A DNA stretch of 52,837 nucleotides from Deltaproteobacteria bacterium. GTDB taxonomy: Bacteria > Myxococcota_A > Polyangia > Haliangiales > Haliangiaceae. The translations under genes and the position numbers were made by a program. Below are positions 19,281 through 27,135 of the stretch, in pieces. The stretch covers positions 1 through 52,837 of the forward strand of contig JAIOQA010000466.1 in assembly GCA_021413675.1 (NCBI GenBank), written 5' to 3'. The notes under the pieces were generated by a model. That model did no database searches. It was not told where the DNA came from and saw only the letters and a list, made by a program, of their open reading frames with translations. Every line of letters begins with the position of its first letter. Position 1 is the stretch's first letter.

Positions 19281-22200
19281 TCAGGCGACGCAGGCGCGGC
19301 GGCGCGCCGGCGGGCTCGCCGCCAGCGCCGCGGTCCGCGCGTCGAGCGCGGCCGGCGCGTTCCACAGCGCGAGCAGCGGCTGTTCGAGGAGCGACCCGAG
19401 GCGCGCGCCGGCGTAGTCGACGAGGTGCACGCCGCCGTCGGGATCGATCGCGGCCTGCTCCCACGCCGCGCGGCACGGGCGAAACACCGCGCGGTTGGCG
19501 AAGTCATCGGCGGCGCGGAACGCGACCGAGGCCGGATCCGCGCACGCGCACCCCGCGGGCGGCGCGAGGTGATCGACCAGCACGATCGCCGTCGGCGCGA
19601 GCGCGTCGCGCAGCGCCGCCATCGCGCCCTGCACCGCCGGCGCATCGGGCGCGAGCAGATCGTGGCGCGCGAACGGCGTGGCGGGATAGGTCTCCTCGAC
19701 CTTGAGCCAGTCGACGCCGAGCTGGGCGCACAGCCGGCCGAGCGCGGGCAGCTCGGCGACGTTGGACGCGCCGACGACGGTCGACACGCCGAGGCGCAGA
19801 TCCGCGCCGACCTTCTGACGCAGCGCGACCGCGCCGGCGAGGTTCGCGATCACGCGATCGAAGCGGCCGAGGACCCGGATGCGATCGTTGGTCGACGCGG
19901 TCGCGCCGTCGAGCGAGACCATCAGCGACGTCACGCCGCCGTCGATCAGCGCGCGGACGCGATCCTCGTCGAGGAGCGTACCGTTCGACACGAGGTGGAT
20001 GTCGCCGCGCCCGGGCCGCCGCGCCCGCGCGCGCGCGATGCTGCGCAGGACCTCGGGGAAGATCGGCGCGGTGATCGACTCGCCGCCGTGGGTGAACGCG
20101 ACGTAGTCGGCGTGGGCGAAGGCGTCGTCGAGCGCGTCGAGCACCCAGGGCTTGATCGCGCGGGCGCGGCCGCTGACGGTCCGCGCCGGGGCATCGGTGA
20201 TGCAGTGCTGGCAGCGCAGGTTGCACGCCTCGGTCACGGTGACGTAGAGCCGCGTCGGGTACGCGGGGCTCACGACGTGCCCCTCCGTGAACGCGTGGGC
20301 CGCGATCGCCGCGTTGCCGGCGACCAGCGCGATCTCCGTGTCCCTGGCGCGGCGATCCACGACCGCCGCGCTGCGCGGCCCGAGGTGGAGCACCTCGCCG
20401 TCGAGCCGCGCCTCCCCGACCGCGAGCAGGAGCGTGGAGCCGGGCCCCGCCGGCAAGGTGATCGAGCGCGGGGCATCGCCGCGGTGCAGGACGAGATCGA
20501 TCGCGTCCTCGCGGCGCTGGCGGCGGATGAGGATCGCGTCGTCGAGCTCGATCACCGCCTCGTCGCCGTCGCGCAGGAGCGTCTCGCGCGCGCGCAGCGC
20601 CAGCGCCGCCCGCACGATCGCGCGCGTCCCACCGTCGTCGGCGTCGCGCGGCACATCGCCATCCCAGATCAGCGGCTGGCGATCGGGCCACGAGTCCTCG
20701 AACGCGCGGGTCGCGGCGTCATCGCCGGCCGCGAGCCCGAGCTCGTCGCCGTAGTAGACGAGCGGCACGCGCGCGCCGAGCGCGATCGCCACCAGGCCGA
20801 GGCGCGCGAGCGCCGGATCGCGGACCACCGTGCGCAACCGCGGCTGATCGTGGGTGCCCACGAAGCCGAGCGCGCGCCCGCCATCGACCGCGCCGCGGCG
20901 GCGCTGCTCGGTCGCGATCGCGACCAGCGATGGCGCGTCGACCGCACCGCGCAGCCAGCCGACCAGGCCCTCGCGGTGCGCGAAGTCGGTCGCCGCGTCG
21001 AGCACCGCCGGCGCGAACCGATCGACGCACGCCGGGACGACCTCGCCGAAGACGATCGCGTCGTTGCGCACCGCGCGGACCGCGGCGCGGATCGCCGCGC
21101 ACAAGGGCAGCGGCAGATCGGCGGCGGCGTCGACGCGCACGCCATCGGCGCCGCGCGCGACCCAGGAGGCGAACGTCGCCGCGATCCAGGCCTGGACCTC
21201 GGGGAGGTCGGTGCGCAGGAGCGGCTCCTGCCACTGGCCCTTCTGGTAGTGCGCGTAGCCCGGATCGGGCCCGTCGGTGAACGGCCAGCGCTGCGCGTCG
21301 AACCAGCGCCAGTACGGCGAGGCCGGGCCCCGCGCGCGCACGTCCTGGAACGGCGGCGCGTCGCGGTGCACGTGGGTCGCGGCCACATCCACGATCACGC
21401 GCAGGCCGCGATCGTGGGCCGCGGTGATCAAGCGAGCGAACGCGGCGTCGCCGCCGAGGGCGGGATCGACCGCGCGCGGATCGATCGCGTCGTAGCGATG
21501 GGCCGAGGGCGCCACGCCGATCGGCGTGAGGTGCAGCGCGGTGACGCCGAGGTCGACGAGGTACGGCAGCGCGAGGGTGATGCCGTCGAGATCGCCGCCG
21601 GCGCGGACCTCGCGCGCCCAGCCCGGCGCGCCGTCCCAGCCGCCCGCGCGCCGGAAGCGATCGACGAACACGGTGTACACCACCGCATCACGCCACCACG
21701 CGGGAAGCGACGGCGCCAGCTCCGCGAGCGTCACGCGAAACGCCGCGCCGTGGGCGTCGCCGATCGTGCGGCCGTCGGCGAGCACGAACGCGTACTCGAG
21801 GGTCTTGCCGGCGCCGGGCAGCGCGGCCTCGAACCAGGCGTGCGCGTCGGCGCCATCGCCGTCGCGGCCGACGCACGCCATCGCGGTCACGGCCGGCCCC
21901 CCGCCCTCGTCGGACCGCACGCGCAGCGTCCCCGGCCCGCGCAGCCCGGCGCGCACGATCACGCGGCCGTCGTCGGCGATCCGCAGCCACGGCGCCGCCG
22001 GCGCGTGCAGCACCGGCTCGCCCGTGCCGCCGACCACGAGCAGGCCGTTGGTCTCGTCGTCGCGGGTGCGCGTGCGCCACGCCGGATCCAGCCACCACGC
22101 GCCACCGGGCTCGCGCGCCTTGATCTCGTAGACGCCGGGCCCGAGCCGCAGCTGCGCCTCCCAGCCCGCGCCCGCGGGCGCCATCGCGATCGGCTGCGGC

Positions 22201-22310
22201 CAGCACGGCAACTCGCCGTGCAGCTCGAGCCCGCTGACCGGGCGCGGCGGCCGCGCGCGGACCGTGACCAGCGCGCCGCCGGCGTCGAGGACGCGGACCT
22301 CGGGCGCCAT
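19281..22310 (-). CDS. CBM48/GH13 amylase-like enzyme fused to a radical SAM domain
   Basis: 1009 residues in one uninterrupted frame. Residues 20-95 resemble a CBM48 glycogen-binding domain (WWLDP...NGLLVV); 96-200 form a second beta domain. GH13 catalytic core about 205-545: region I VDVAATH (Asp308, with Thr in place of Asn), region II GVRVDAA (nucleophile Asp394), III FGEVV (Glu423) and IV FVGTHDQPR (Asp488), so the triad is complete. A C-terminal beta domain follows (560-655). Residues about 685-985 are radical SAM: CNLRCQHC (Cys696, 700, 703), GGE at 742-744, LVSNGT, VSLDG. The tail is SPASM-like (IDPDGG, LGSLLEQPLLALWN) but Cys-poor: Cys921, 923, 946, 1007. The start overlaps the PHP stop (TGATG). 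Substrate of either half is unknown. Confidence 0.92.
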   Translation of the reverse strand: MAPEVRVLDAGGALVTVRARPPRPVSGLELHGELPCWPQPIAMAPAGAGWEAQLRLGPGVYEIKAREPGGAWWLDPAWRTRTRDDETNGLLVVGGTGEPVLHAPAAPWLRIADDGRVIVRAGLRGPGTLRVRSDEGGGPAVTAMACVGRDGDGADAHAWFEAALPGAGKTLEYAFVLADGRTIGDAHGAAFRVTLAELAPSLPAWWRDAVVYTVFVDRFRRAGGWDGAPGWAREVRAGGDLDGITLALPYLVDLGVTALHLTPIGVAPSAHRYDAIDPRAVDPALGGDAAFARLITAAHDRGLRVIVDVAATHVHRDAPPFQDVRARGPASPYWRWFDAQRWPFTDGPDPGYAHYQKGQWQEPLLRTDLPEVQAWIAATFASWVARGADGVRVDAAADLPLPLCAAIRAAVRAVRNDAIVFGEVVPACVDRFAPAVLDAATDFAHREGLVGWLRGAVDAPSLVAIATEQRRRGAVDGGRALGFVGTHDQPRLRTVVRDPALARLGLVAIALGARVPLVYYGDELGLAAGDDAATRAFEDSWPDRQPLIWDGDVPRDADDGGTRAIVRAALALRARETLLRDGDEAVIELDDAILIRRQRREDAIDLVLHRGDAPRSITLPAGPGSTLLLAVGEARLDGEVLHLGPRSAAVVDRRARDTEIALVAGNAAIAAHAFTEGHVVSPAYPTRLYVTVTEACNLRCQHCITDAPARTVSGRARAIKPWVLDALDDAFAHADYVAFTHGGESITAPIFPEVLRSIARARARRPGRGDIHLVSNGTLLDEDRVRALIDGGVTSLMVSLDGATASTNDRIRVLGRFDRVIANLAGAVALRQKVGADLRLGVSTVVGASNVAELPALGRLCAQLGVDWLKVEETYPATPFARHDLLAPDAPAVQGAMAALRDALAPTAIVLVDHLAPPAGCACADPASVAFRAADDFANRAVFRPCRAAWEQAAIDPDGGVHLVDYAGARLGSLLEQPLLALWNAPAALDARTAALAASPPARRRACVA

Positions 22311-23158
22311 CACGCGCCCGCGAAGATCCGCTCGATCGTCCGCCGCGGCGTGCCGTCCGGCGGCCGGATATAGGTCACGTGGCCGTGATCGTCCGCCGAC
22401 GCCGTCCAGTGCTTGCCGCTGGCCTCCGCGCGGGCGCGGAACCCCGCGGCGATCTCGGCCTTGTGGCGCGAGGTGTAGACCTCGATGCCCTGCGCGCCCT
22501 CGATCACCCGGTCCATGCGGGCCTTGTCGCGGATGCGCGCGGGGTGCGCGACGACGTCGAGCGCGCCGTCGGCGCGGATCGTCTCGATCGCCTCCTCGGG
22601 CGTCCAGCCGAACAGCGCCTTGCCCTCGGTCCAGAACCGCACGTGGTGGCGGATGAAGTCCTCGTACACGAGGCGGTTGCGCTCGAGCACGAGGTTGAGA
22701 AACGACTGCAGCTGCGGGAACTCGGTGCCGTAGAGCGTGCCCAGCACGCGATCCGGATCGATGAACCAGCGCTGCTCCTCGGGCAGATCGGTGAGCCACG
22801 CCAGCACGAACTCGCGCCACCGCCGCGACGCGGCGACCGCGCGATCGCCGAGCCGCGTCGTCGACAGCGAGCCGTCGAGGGCGCGCTCGGGCGGGAAGTA
22901 CGCGAGGATGTGGACCTGCTCCGCGCGCGGCGTGCCGAAGTGGATGAAGGACGTGACCTCCATCGCCGGCACGAGCGTCACGCCCAGCTCCACGGCCGCG
23001 GTGGCGGCGCGCGGCACACCCGCGAAGCTGTCGTGATCGGAGATCGCGATCACCTGCATGCCGAGCCCGGCGCGAAACGCGACGTAGTCCTCGGGCTCGG
23101 CGCGGCCATCCGAGAACTTGGTGTGGCCGTGCAGATCGGTCGCGATCGTGTCGGTCAT
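22310..23158 (-). CDS. PHP-domain metal-dependent phosphoesterase
   Basis: 282 residues; ATG 23158 overlaps the upstream stop by 4 nt. The PHP metal-site motifs are all present: DLHGHTKFSDG (His10, His12), ISDHDS, the Glu of PAMEVTSF, VVAHPARI and the terminal SADDHGH. The family includes histidinol phosphatase-like, TrpH/RnaAM nucleotidase-like and polymerase-associated enzymes; here the long middle segment (residues 95-190, rich in Trp, Arg and Leu) is not diagnostic. Being coupled on both sides to glycan-related genes suggests a phosphorylated sugar or glycan product as substrate, which is inference. Confidence 0.88.
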   Translation of the reverse strand: MTDTIATDLHGHTKFSDGRAEPEDYVAFRAGLGMQVIAISDHDSFAGVPRAATAAVELGVTLVPAMEVTSFIHFGTPRAEQVHILAYFPPERALDGSLSTTRLGDRAVAASRRWREFVLAWLTDLPEEQRWFIDPDRVLGTLYGTEFPQLQSFLNLVLERNRLVYEDFIRHHVRFWTEGKALFGWTPEEAIETIRADGALDVVAHPARIRDKARMDRVIEGAQGIEVYTSRHKAEIAAGFRARAEASGKHWTASADDHGHVTYIRPPDGTPRRTIERIFAGA

Positions 23159-24126
23159 TGCGCGGCGGCCTCGAGCGAGACCGTCGTCGGCGCCGCGACC
23201 ACGGGCGCGTTGATCGCGCCGGTGATGACGTAGTTCGCGAAGCCGTTGTTGTCCCAGAACTCGGTGGTGCGCGCGCCGTTCACGACGCCGTGGCGGTAGA
23301 CCACCGCGTACTCGAACTTCGACGCCGCGCCCGGGATGTCGAGATCGATCTTCCAGCGCTCGCGGCCGCCGTACGGGAAGCTCTCGGTCCAGTACCACGC
23401 GTTCTTCTGGCCGGGCGCGCCCATGCCGAAGTGCTGGATCGTGTTCCAGCCGTCGGTGGTGCCGACGATCTCGATGCCCTTGTCGTAGTCGAGGTTCGCG
23501 ACCTGGATCGACAGCTGGCCGTGCACGCCGGTGCCATCGACGGTGGCGGTGTTGAGCCACGGCTCGACGCGGATGATCTGGTAGGCCGGGCCCGGGTTCA
23601 CGACGTGGAGCTCGCCCTGGTTGTCGTCGAGCCAGGTGTGGCCGGCGCCGTCCTGGTACCAGGCGTCGAACAGCACGACCTGCGAGCCGCTCACCTGCAC
23701 GGTGACCTGCCACTCCTCGGAGCCGTCGGGCGCGGTGCCGGCGTAGGCGCCGAGCGCGGTGCGCTCGGTGGTGTCGTCGGGCAGGTGGTAGACCACGCCG
23801 ACGCGCTTCCAGTTCAGATCGGCGTTGACCACCGGCTTGACCTTGAGCTTGAGGTGCACGGCGACGATGCCGCAGCCGAAGCGCGTGTTCGCGCTGCAGT
23901 CCGACCACCAGCTGCCGGTGTACGAGACCATCGTCGTGTTGCGGATGCCCTCGTACTGGGCCCAGTCCGCGGACTCGATGGTCCCGGTCGGGTCAGTCGC
24001 GTCGACGCAGGCGATCTGCGCGGGCAGGGTCAAGAGGACGCTGCCGGTCAGGGCAGCGCTACCGATCGCAGGGATGCCGCGGCGCAGGCGGGCGAGCGCG
24101 GCTTCGAAGAGCTTCGAGTCGGACAT
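23155..24126 (-). CDS. Exported protein with two CBM21-like starch/glycogen-binding domains
   Basis: 323 residues from ATG 24126 (24156 is possible). A hydrophobic segment at 18-40 ending in QIAC looks like a signal peptide, perhaps a weak lipobox. Domain A (about 85-178) contains KRVGVVYHLP, EEWQVTVQV and WLDDNQGELHVV. Domain B (about 203-303) has VANLDYDKGIEIVGTTDGW, FEYAVVYRHG and FWDNNGFANY. The last pattern, WDNN-x-NY after an FxxxY strand, is the hallmark of CBM21, the glycogen/starch-binding module of PP1 regulatory subunits and Rhizopus glucoamylase. It is first gene of the PHP/GH13-radical SAM operon. How a secreted binder relates to presumably cytoplasmic partners is unclear. Confidence 0.78.
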   Translation of the reverse strand: MSDSKLFEAALARLRRGIPAIGSAALTGSVLLTLPAQIACVDATDPTGTIESADWAQYEGIRNTTMVSYTGSWWSDCSANTRFGCGIVAVHLKLKVKPVVNADLNWKRVGVVYHLPDDTTERTALGAYAGTAPDGSEEWQVTVQVSGSQVVLFDAWYQDGAGHTWLDDNQGELHVVNPGPAYQIIRVEPWLNTATVDGTGVHGQLSIQVANLDYDKGIEIVGTTDGWNTIQHFGMGAPGQKNAWYWTESFPYGGRERWKIDLDIPGAASKFEYAVVYRHGVVNGARTTEFWDNNGFANYVITGAINAPVVAAPTTVSLEAAAQ

Positions 24127-24278
24127 GTGCGCGCGACTCAGCAACGGGCATGCCACGCGTAGCTACCCGGAACTCCGTCGGTCGGACCTCGGCGCGCGTC
24201 GCGATCCGCAACGTCACCGGCGCGCGGTGTTGCCGCTCGGCGTGAGAGCGCGGGTTCGACGCGGCGATCGCGTGCGCG

Positions 24279-25070
24279 TCAGTCGGCCGCGCCGACGCGG
24301 CACTGGTCCTCGCGCTCGTGCATCGCCGGCCCCGCCGGCCAGCGCTTGACCAGCCGCCCGTTGGGCCGACCCGGCGGCTCGAGGTAGGCGCGGCGGTGCT
24401 GCATCGTGCGCGCGGGGTTGCTGTTGGCGATGAAGCGGCTCTCGCCCATCGTCCACGGCTCGCGGTACGCGCCGGCGCGCTCGTCGACGGCGCGGAAGAA
24501 CCCGCGCGCGGCCTCGGCGTTCATCGCGAGCCGGACCACGCGGTTGACCGCGCCCTGGGCCGTGTCGTAGTCGTCGGCGGGCAGCGCGCAGTCGCGCTCG
24601 AGCGTCGCGTACCAGGCCGCGACCGCGGAGTCGGCGCCGCGCAAGGCCGGCGGCAGCTCGCGCAGCATCGCGTGGACGGTCTCGGGGAACGGCGCGATCG
24701 CGGTCGCGATCGCCCGCGGCATCGGCTGATACGGACAGCGGATCTCGACGACGCGCGGCTTCTCGGGGCCCGAACAGCCGTCGTGGTGATAGTGCTCGCT
24801 CTGGCTCAGGCGGCCGCGGCTCGACCGGCCGCGGACCTCGCTGTGGGTCGCGTCGTCGCCGCCGACCGCGCGACACACCACCAGCCCGGCGCGATCGATC
24901 AGCGCGAAGAACGCCTCGCGGTGCTCGGGCTGCAGCAGCACGTCGTCGACGTAGTCGGCGGGCGCGGCCGCACCGTCGTCGTGGTCGAGGCCCAGGATGA
25001 TCATCCCGAGCCCGGCCCGCGCTTCGAGGCGCGGGCGCCAGGCGCCGAAGCGGAGATCGGAGGTGGGCAT
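24279..25070 (-). CDS. TauD/clavaminate synthase-like 2OG-Fe(II) oxygenase candidate
   Basis: 263 residues from ATG 25070; GGAG lies upstream. Not confidently recognised. The sequence has a HxD pattern (His95-His96-Asp97 in EHYHHDGCSG) followed by a strand-rich region, and a late block FIANSNPARTMQHRRAYLEPPG with RLVKRW after it. That block copies the DN-x-R-x2-H-x-R...R pattern of TauD-like dioxygenases, giving His225 as third iron ligand and Arg239 or nearby as 2-oxoglutarate contact. An amino-acid or small-molecule hydroxylase is plausible. It lies 151 bp upstream of the CBM21 gene on the same strand and may be transcribed with it. Confidence 0.6.
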   Translation of the reverse strand: MPTSDLRFGAWRPRLEARAGLGMIILGLDHDDGAAAPADYVDDVLLQPEHREAFFALIDRAGLVVCRAVGGDDATHSEVRGRSSRGRLSQSEHYHHDGCSGPEKPRVVEIRCPYQPMPRAIATAIAPFPETVHAMLRELPPALRGADSAVAAWYATLERDCALPADDYDTAQGAVNRVVRLAMNAEAARGFFRAVDERAGAYREPWTMGESRFIANSNPARTMQHRRAYLEPPGRPNGRLVKRWPAGPAMHEREDQCRVGAAD

Positions 25071-25207
25071 CGCGCGGCGGAATACAGCACCCCGGCGGCT
25101 GACGCAACCGCGGTGCGTGCGGCACCCAGCTGCACCTGCCCGACTCACCCACTGCTCCCCCAGATCGTGCTCGGCAGGTCGCGCCCCGGCCGATACACTG
25201 GATCACG

Positions 25208-25561
25208 ATGCTCAAGTGGGACGACGTGACCCGGCTGGCGCAGCGGCTTGGTGGCATCCCCGTGCTCGGCTGCCAGCCGGGGAGTCCCGCGGCGCGCGCC
25301 GGCGTGAAGTACGGCGACGTGCTGCTGGCAGTCAACGGCGTCCCGACGCCTGACTGGGGCACCTATCTCGAGGTCCGCGCGGCGATGAAGGGGCCGATGC
25401 GGGTCGAGGTGTTCCGCGGCGGCGCGACGCTGGCCTTCGAGTTCGATCTCGCGCGCCCGACCGAGCCGGTCGATCCGATGGCGCTGCTCGAGGAGCTGAT
25501 CGAGCGGCGCGCGCTACCCCTCGCCGAGATCGGCGCCCAGCGCGACCCGCTGCCCAGCTGA
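25208..25561 (+). CDS. Small PDZ-domain protein
   Basis: 117 residues. Residues 14-75 form a PDZ core (LGCQPGSPAARAGVKYGDVLLAVNGVPTPDW, then VEVFRGGATLAFEFDL) as in HtrA/RseP-type PDZ domains. There is no signal peptide, protease domain or membrane segment. The 3' end overlaps the convergent NtrC-type gene by 48 bp. Probably a cytoplasmic peptide-binding adaptor; the partner is unknown. Confidence 0.78.
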   Translation: MLKWDDVTRLAQRLGGIPVLGCQPGSPAARAGVKYGDVLLAVNGVPTPDWGTYLEVRAAMKGPMRVEVFRGGATLAFEFDLARPTEPVDPMALLEELIERRALPLAEIGAQRDPLPS

Positions 25562-26914
25562 TTCCAGGTCGCTGTCGCGGTAGCGCTTGAGCTTCTGGTA
25601 AAGCGTGCTGCGCGACACGCCGAGCCGCACGGCCGCGCGATCGACGTTGCCGTGCTCGATCCGCAGCACGTGCTCGACGTGGCGACGCTCGACGGCATCG
25701 AGGGTCATCGCGGTCTCGGTCGGCGCCGGCGCTGGCGAGGCCTCGAACCGCAGGTGCATCGCGCGCACCGGCCCGGCACCGCCGGACAGGAGCATCGCGC
25801 GCTCGATCACGTTGCGCATCTCGCGCAGGTTGCCGGGCCAGGGATAGGCCTGCATCGCGCGCAGCGCGTCGGGCGCGAACTCCAGGCCATGGCCGAGCGA
25901 CGCCGCGACCTGGCGCGCGAGCGCCGGGACGTCCTCGAGCCGCTCGCGCAGCGGCGGGATCGCGAGCTGGATCGTGTTGATGCGGAAGTACAGATCCGAG
26001 CGGAAGCCGCCCTCGCGCGCCATCCGACCGAGGTCGCGATTGGTCGCGGCGATCAGGCGCACGTCGACGGTCTGGCTGCGCACGTCGCCGACCCGGCGAA
26101 AGCGCTTCTCCTCGACGACCTTGAGCAGGCGGGGCTGAAGCGCCGCGTCCATCTCGCCGATCTCGTCGAGGAACGCGGTGCCGCGGTGCGCGACCTCGAG
26201 CAGCCCCAGCTTGCTGGTGGCGGCGCCGGTGAACGCGCCGCGCTCGTGCCCGAACAGCTCGCTCTCGAGCAGCTCGCGCGACAGCCCCGCGCAGTTGATG
26301 TCGACGAAGGCCTCCTGCGCGCGCGGGCCGTGATCGTGGAGCCAGCGCGCGAGCACGCCCTTGCCGGTGCCGGTCTCGCCCTGGATCAGCACCGGCATGT
26401 GGCTGCCGAGCACCTGGTGCGCGTGCTCGAGGAGCTGGCGGATCGCGTGGCTCACGCCCGCGAACGGATCGAGCTGGTGCCGGCCCTCGCTCGCGGTCCG
26501 CGCCATCTCGCGCCGCCGATCGCGCACCGCGCCGAGCAACCGCTGCACCATCCCGGCGAGCGTGCCGGAGTCGGTGGGCTTGGCCAGGAAGTTGTCGGCG
26601 CCGGCCTTCATGGCTTGCACCGCGAGCTCGAACGACGCGTGCCCGGTCAGCATCAGGATCGGCACGCGCTCGTCGATGCGGCGCAGGGTCCCGATCAGCG
26701 CGAGGCCATCGCCGTCAGGCAGGCAGTGATCGATGATCGCCAGATCCGGCGAGTGCTCGCGTAGCTCGCGCTCGGCGCCACTCGCGGTATCGGCCTCGAA
26801 GACCACGTAGCCGCGCGACCGGAGCACCGCGCGCATCGCCGCGCGCACGTCCCGGTCGTCATCCACCACCAGTATGGCTCCACCCGCTGTCGCCACGAAT
26901 TTGTAACCTGTCAT
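25514..26914 (-). CDS. NtrC-family sigma-54-dependent response regulator
   Basis: 466 residues; ATG 26914 is set by a strong GGAGG 5 nt upstream. Receiver (about 14-130) with VDDD and an intact phospho-acceptor in LAIIDHCLPDGDG and the switch LAKPTD. AAA+ with GETGTGKG, an intact GAFTGA loop, FLDEIGEM and WPGNLREMRN. Fis-type HTH at the C-terminus (NVDRAAVRLGVSRSTLYQKL). It is divergent from the histidine kinase operon at 27136 and shares with it an intergenic region holding TCCGGAC half-sites, so auto- and cross-regulation are likely. Confidence 0.94.
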   Translation of the reverse strand: MTGYKFVATAGGAILVVDDDRDVRAAMRAVLRSRGYVVFEADTASGAERELREHSPDLAIIDHCLPDGDGLALIGTLRRIDERVPILMLTGHASFELAVQAMKAGADNFLAKPTDSGTLAGMVQRLLGAVRDRRREMARTASEGRHQLDPFAGVSHAIRQLLEHAHQVLGSHMPVLIQGETGTGKGVLARWLHDHGPRAQEAFVDINCAGLSRELLESELFGHERGAFTGAATSKLGLLEVAHRGTAFLDEIGEMDAALQPRLLKVVEEKRFRRVGDVRSQTVDVRLIAATNRDLGRMAREGGFRSDLYFRINTIQLAIPPLRERLEDVPALARQVAASLGHGLEFAPDALRAMQAYPWPGNLREMRNVIERAMLLSGGAGPVRAMHLRFEASPAPAPTETAMTLDAVERRHVEHVLRIEHGNVDRAAVRLGVSRSTLYQKLKRYRDSDLESAGQRVALGADLGEG

Positions 26915-26918
26915 CGCC

Positions 26919-27047
26919 TCCGGACATCCGTCAACGGTCGACCTGGGGGAGAAGTCCTGTTTTTTCGCAGGGTCACGGCTGACCCCGTGGGAGGGCATCG
27001 CACCGTCACGTCCGGAGTTCCGGACCCGCTGGTCTCGATTTCCGGAC
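26919..27047. promoter_or_regulatory. Clustered TCCGGAC half-sites and a GGGTCA palindrome in divergent promoter region
   Basis: Half-site TCCGGAC occurs at 26919-26925, 27019-27025 and 27041-27047, and inverted at 27010-27016. The middle pair forms the perfect palindrome GTCCGGAGTTCCGGAC (27010-27025). A separate perfect palindrome, GGGTCA-CGGC-TGACCC, lies at 26970-26985. Four copies of a 7-mer in 130 bp point to an operator. The Fis-type HTH of the adjacent activator is the first candidate to bind it. One half-site overlaps that gene's own ribosome binding site. Confidence 0.55.
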
Positions 27048-27135
27048 CGCGCGAGCGTGAGCCACGCGCAACTCACGAACACCTCTCGATCGCGTGGCTG
27101 GCGCGTCGGTTGCTGAGCGTAGGCCAGGGGAATTC

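Noticed and set aside
19281..22310. RiPP biosynthesis cluster (radical SAM maturase)
   Set aside because: I see no plausible short precursor gene, leader-binding RRE domain, peptidase or exporter next to it. Small frames nearby are shadows. It cannot be excluded if the precursor is encoded elsewhere.
19203..22373. 1056-codon plus-strand frame opposite the GH13-radical SAM gene
   Set aside because: The composition is Arg/Ala/Asp-rich with no domain, while the opposite strand has complete catalytic motifs.
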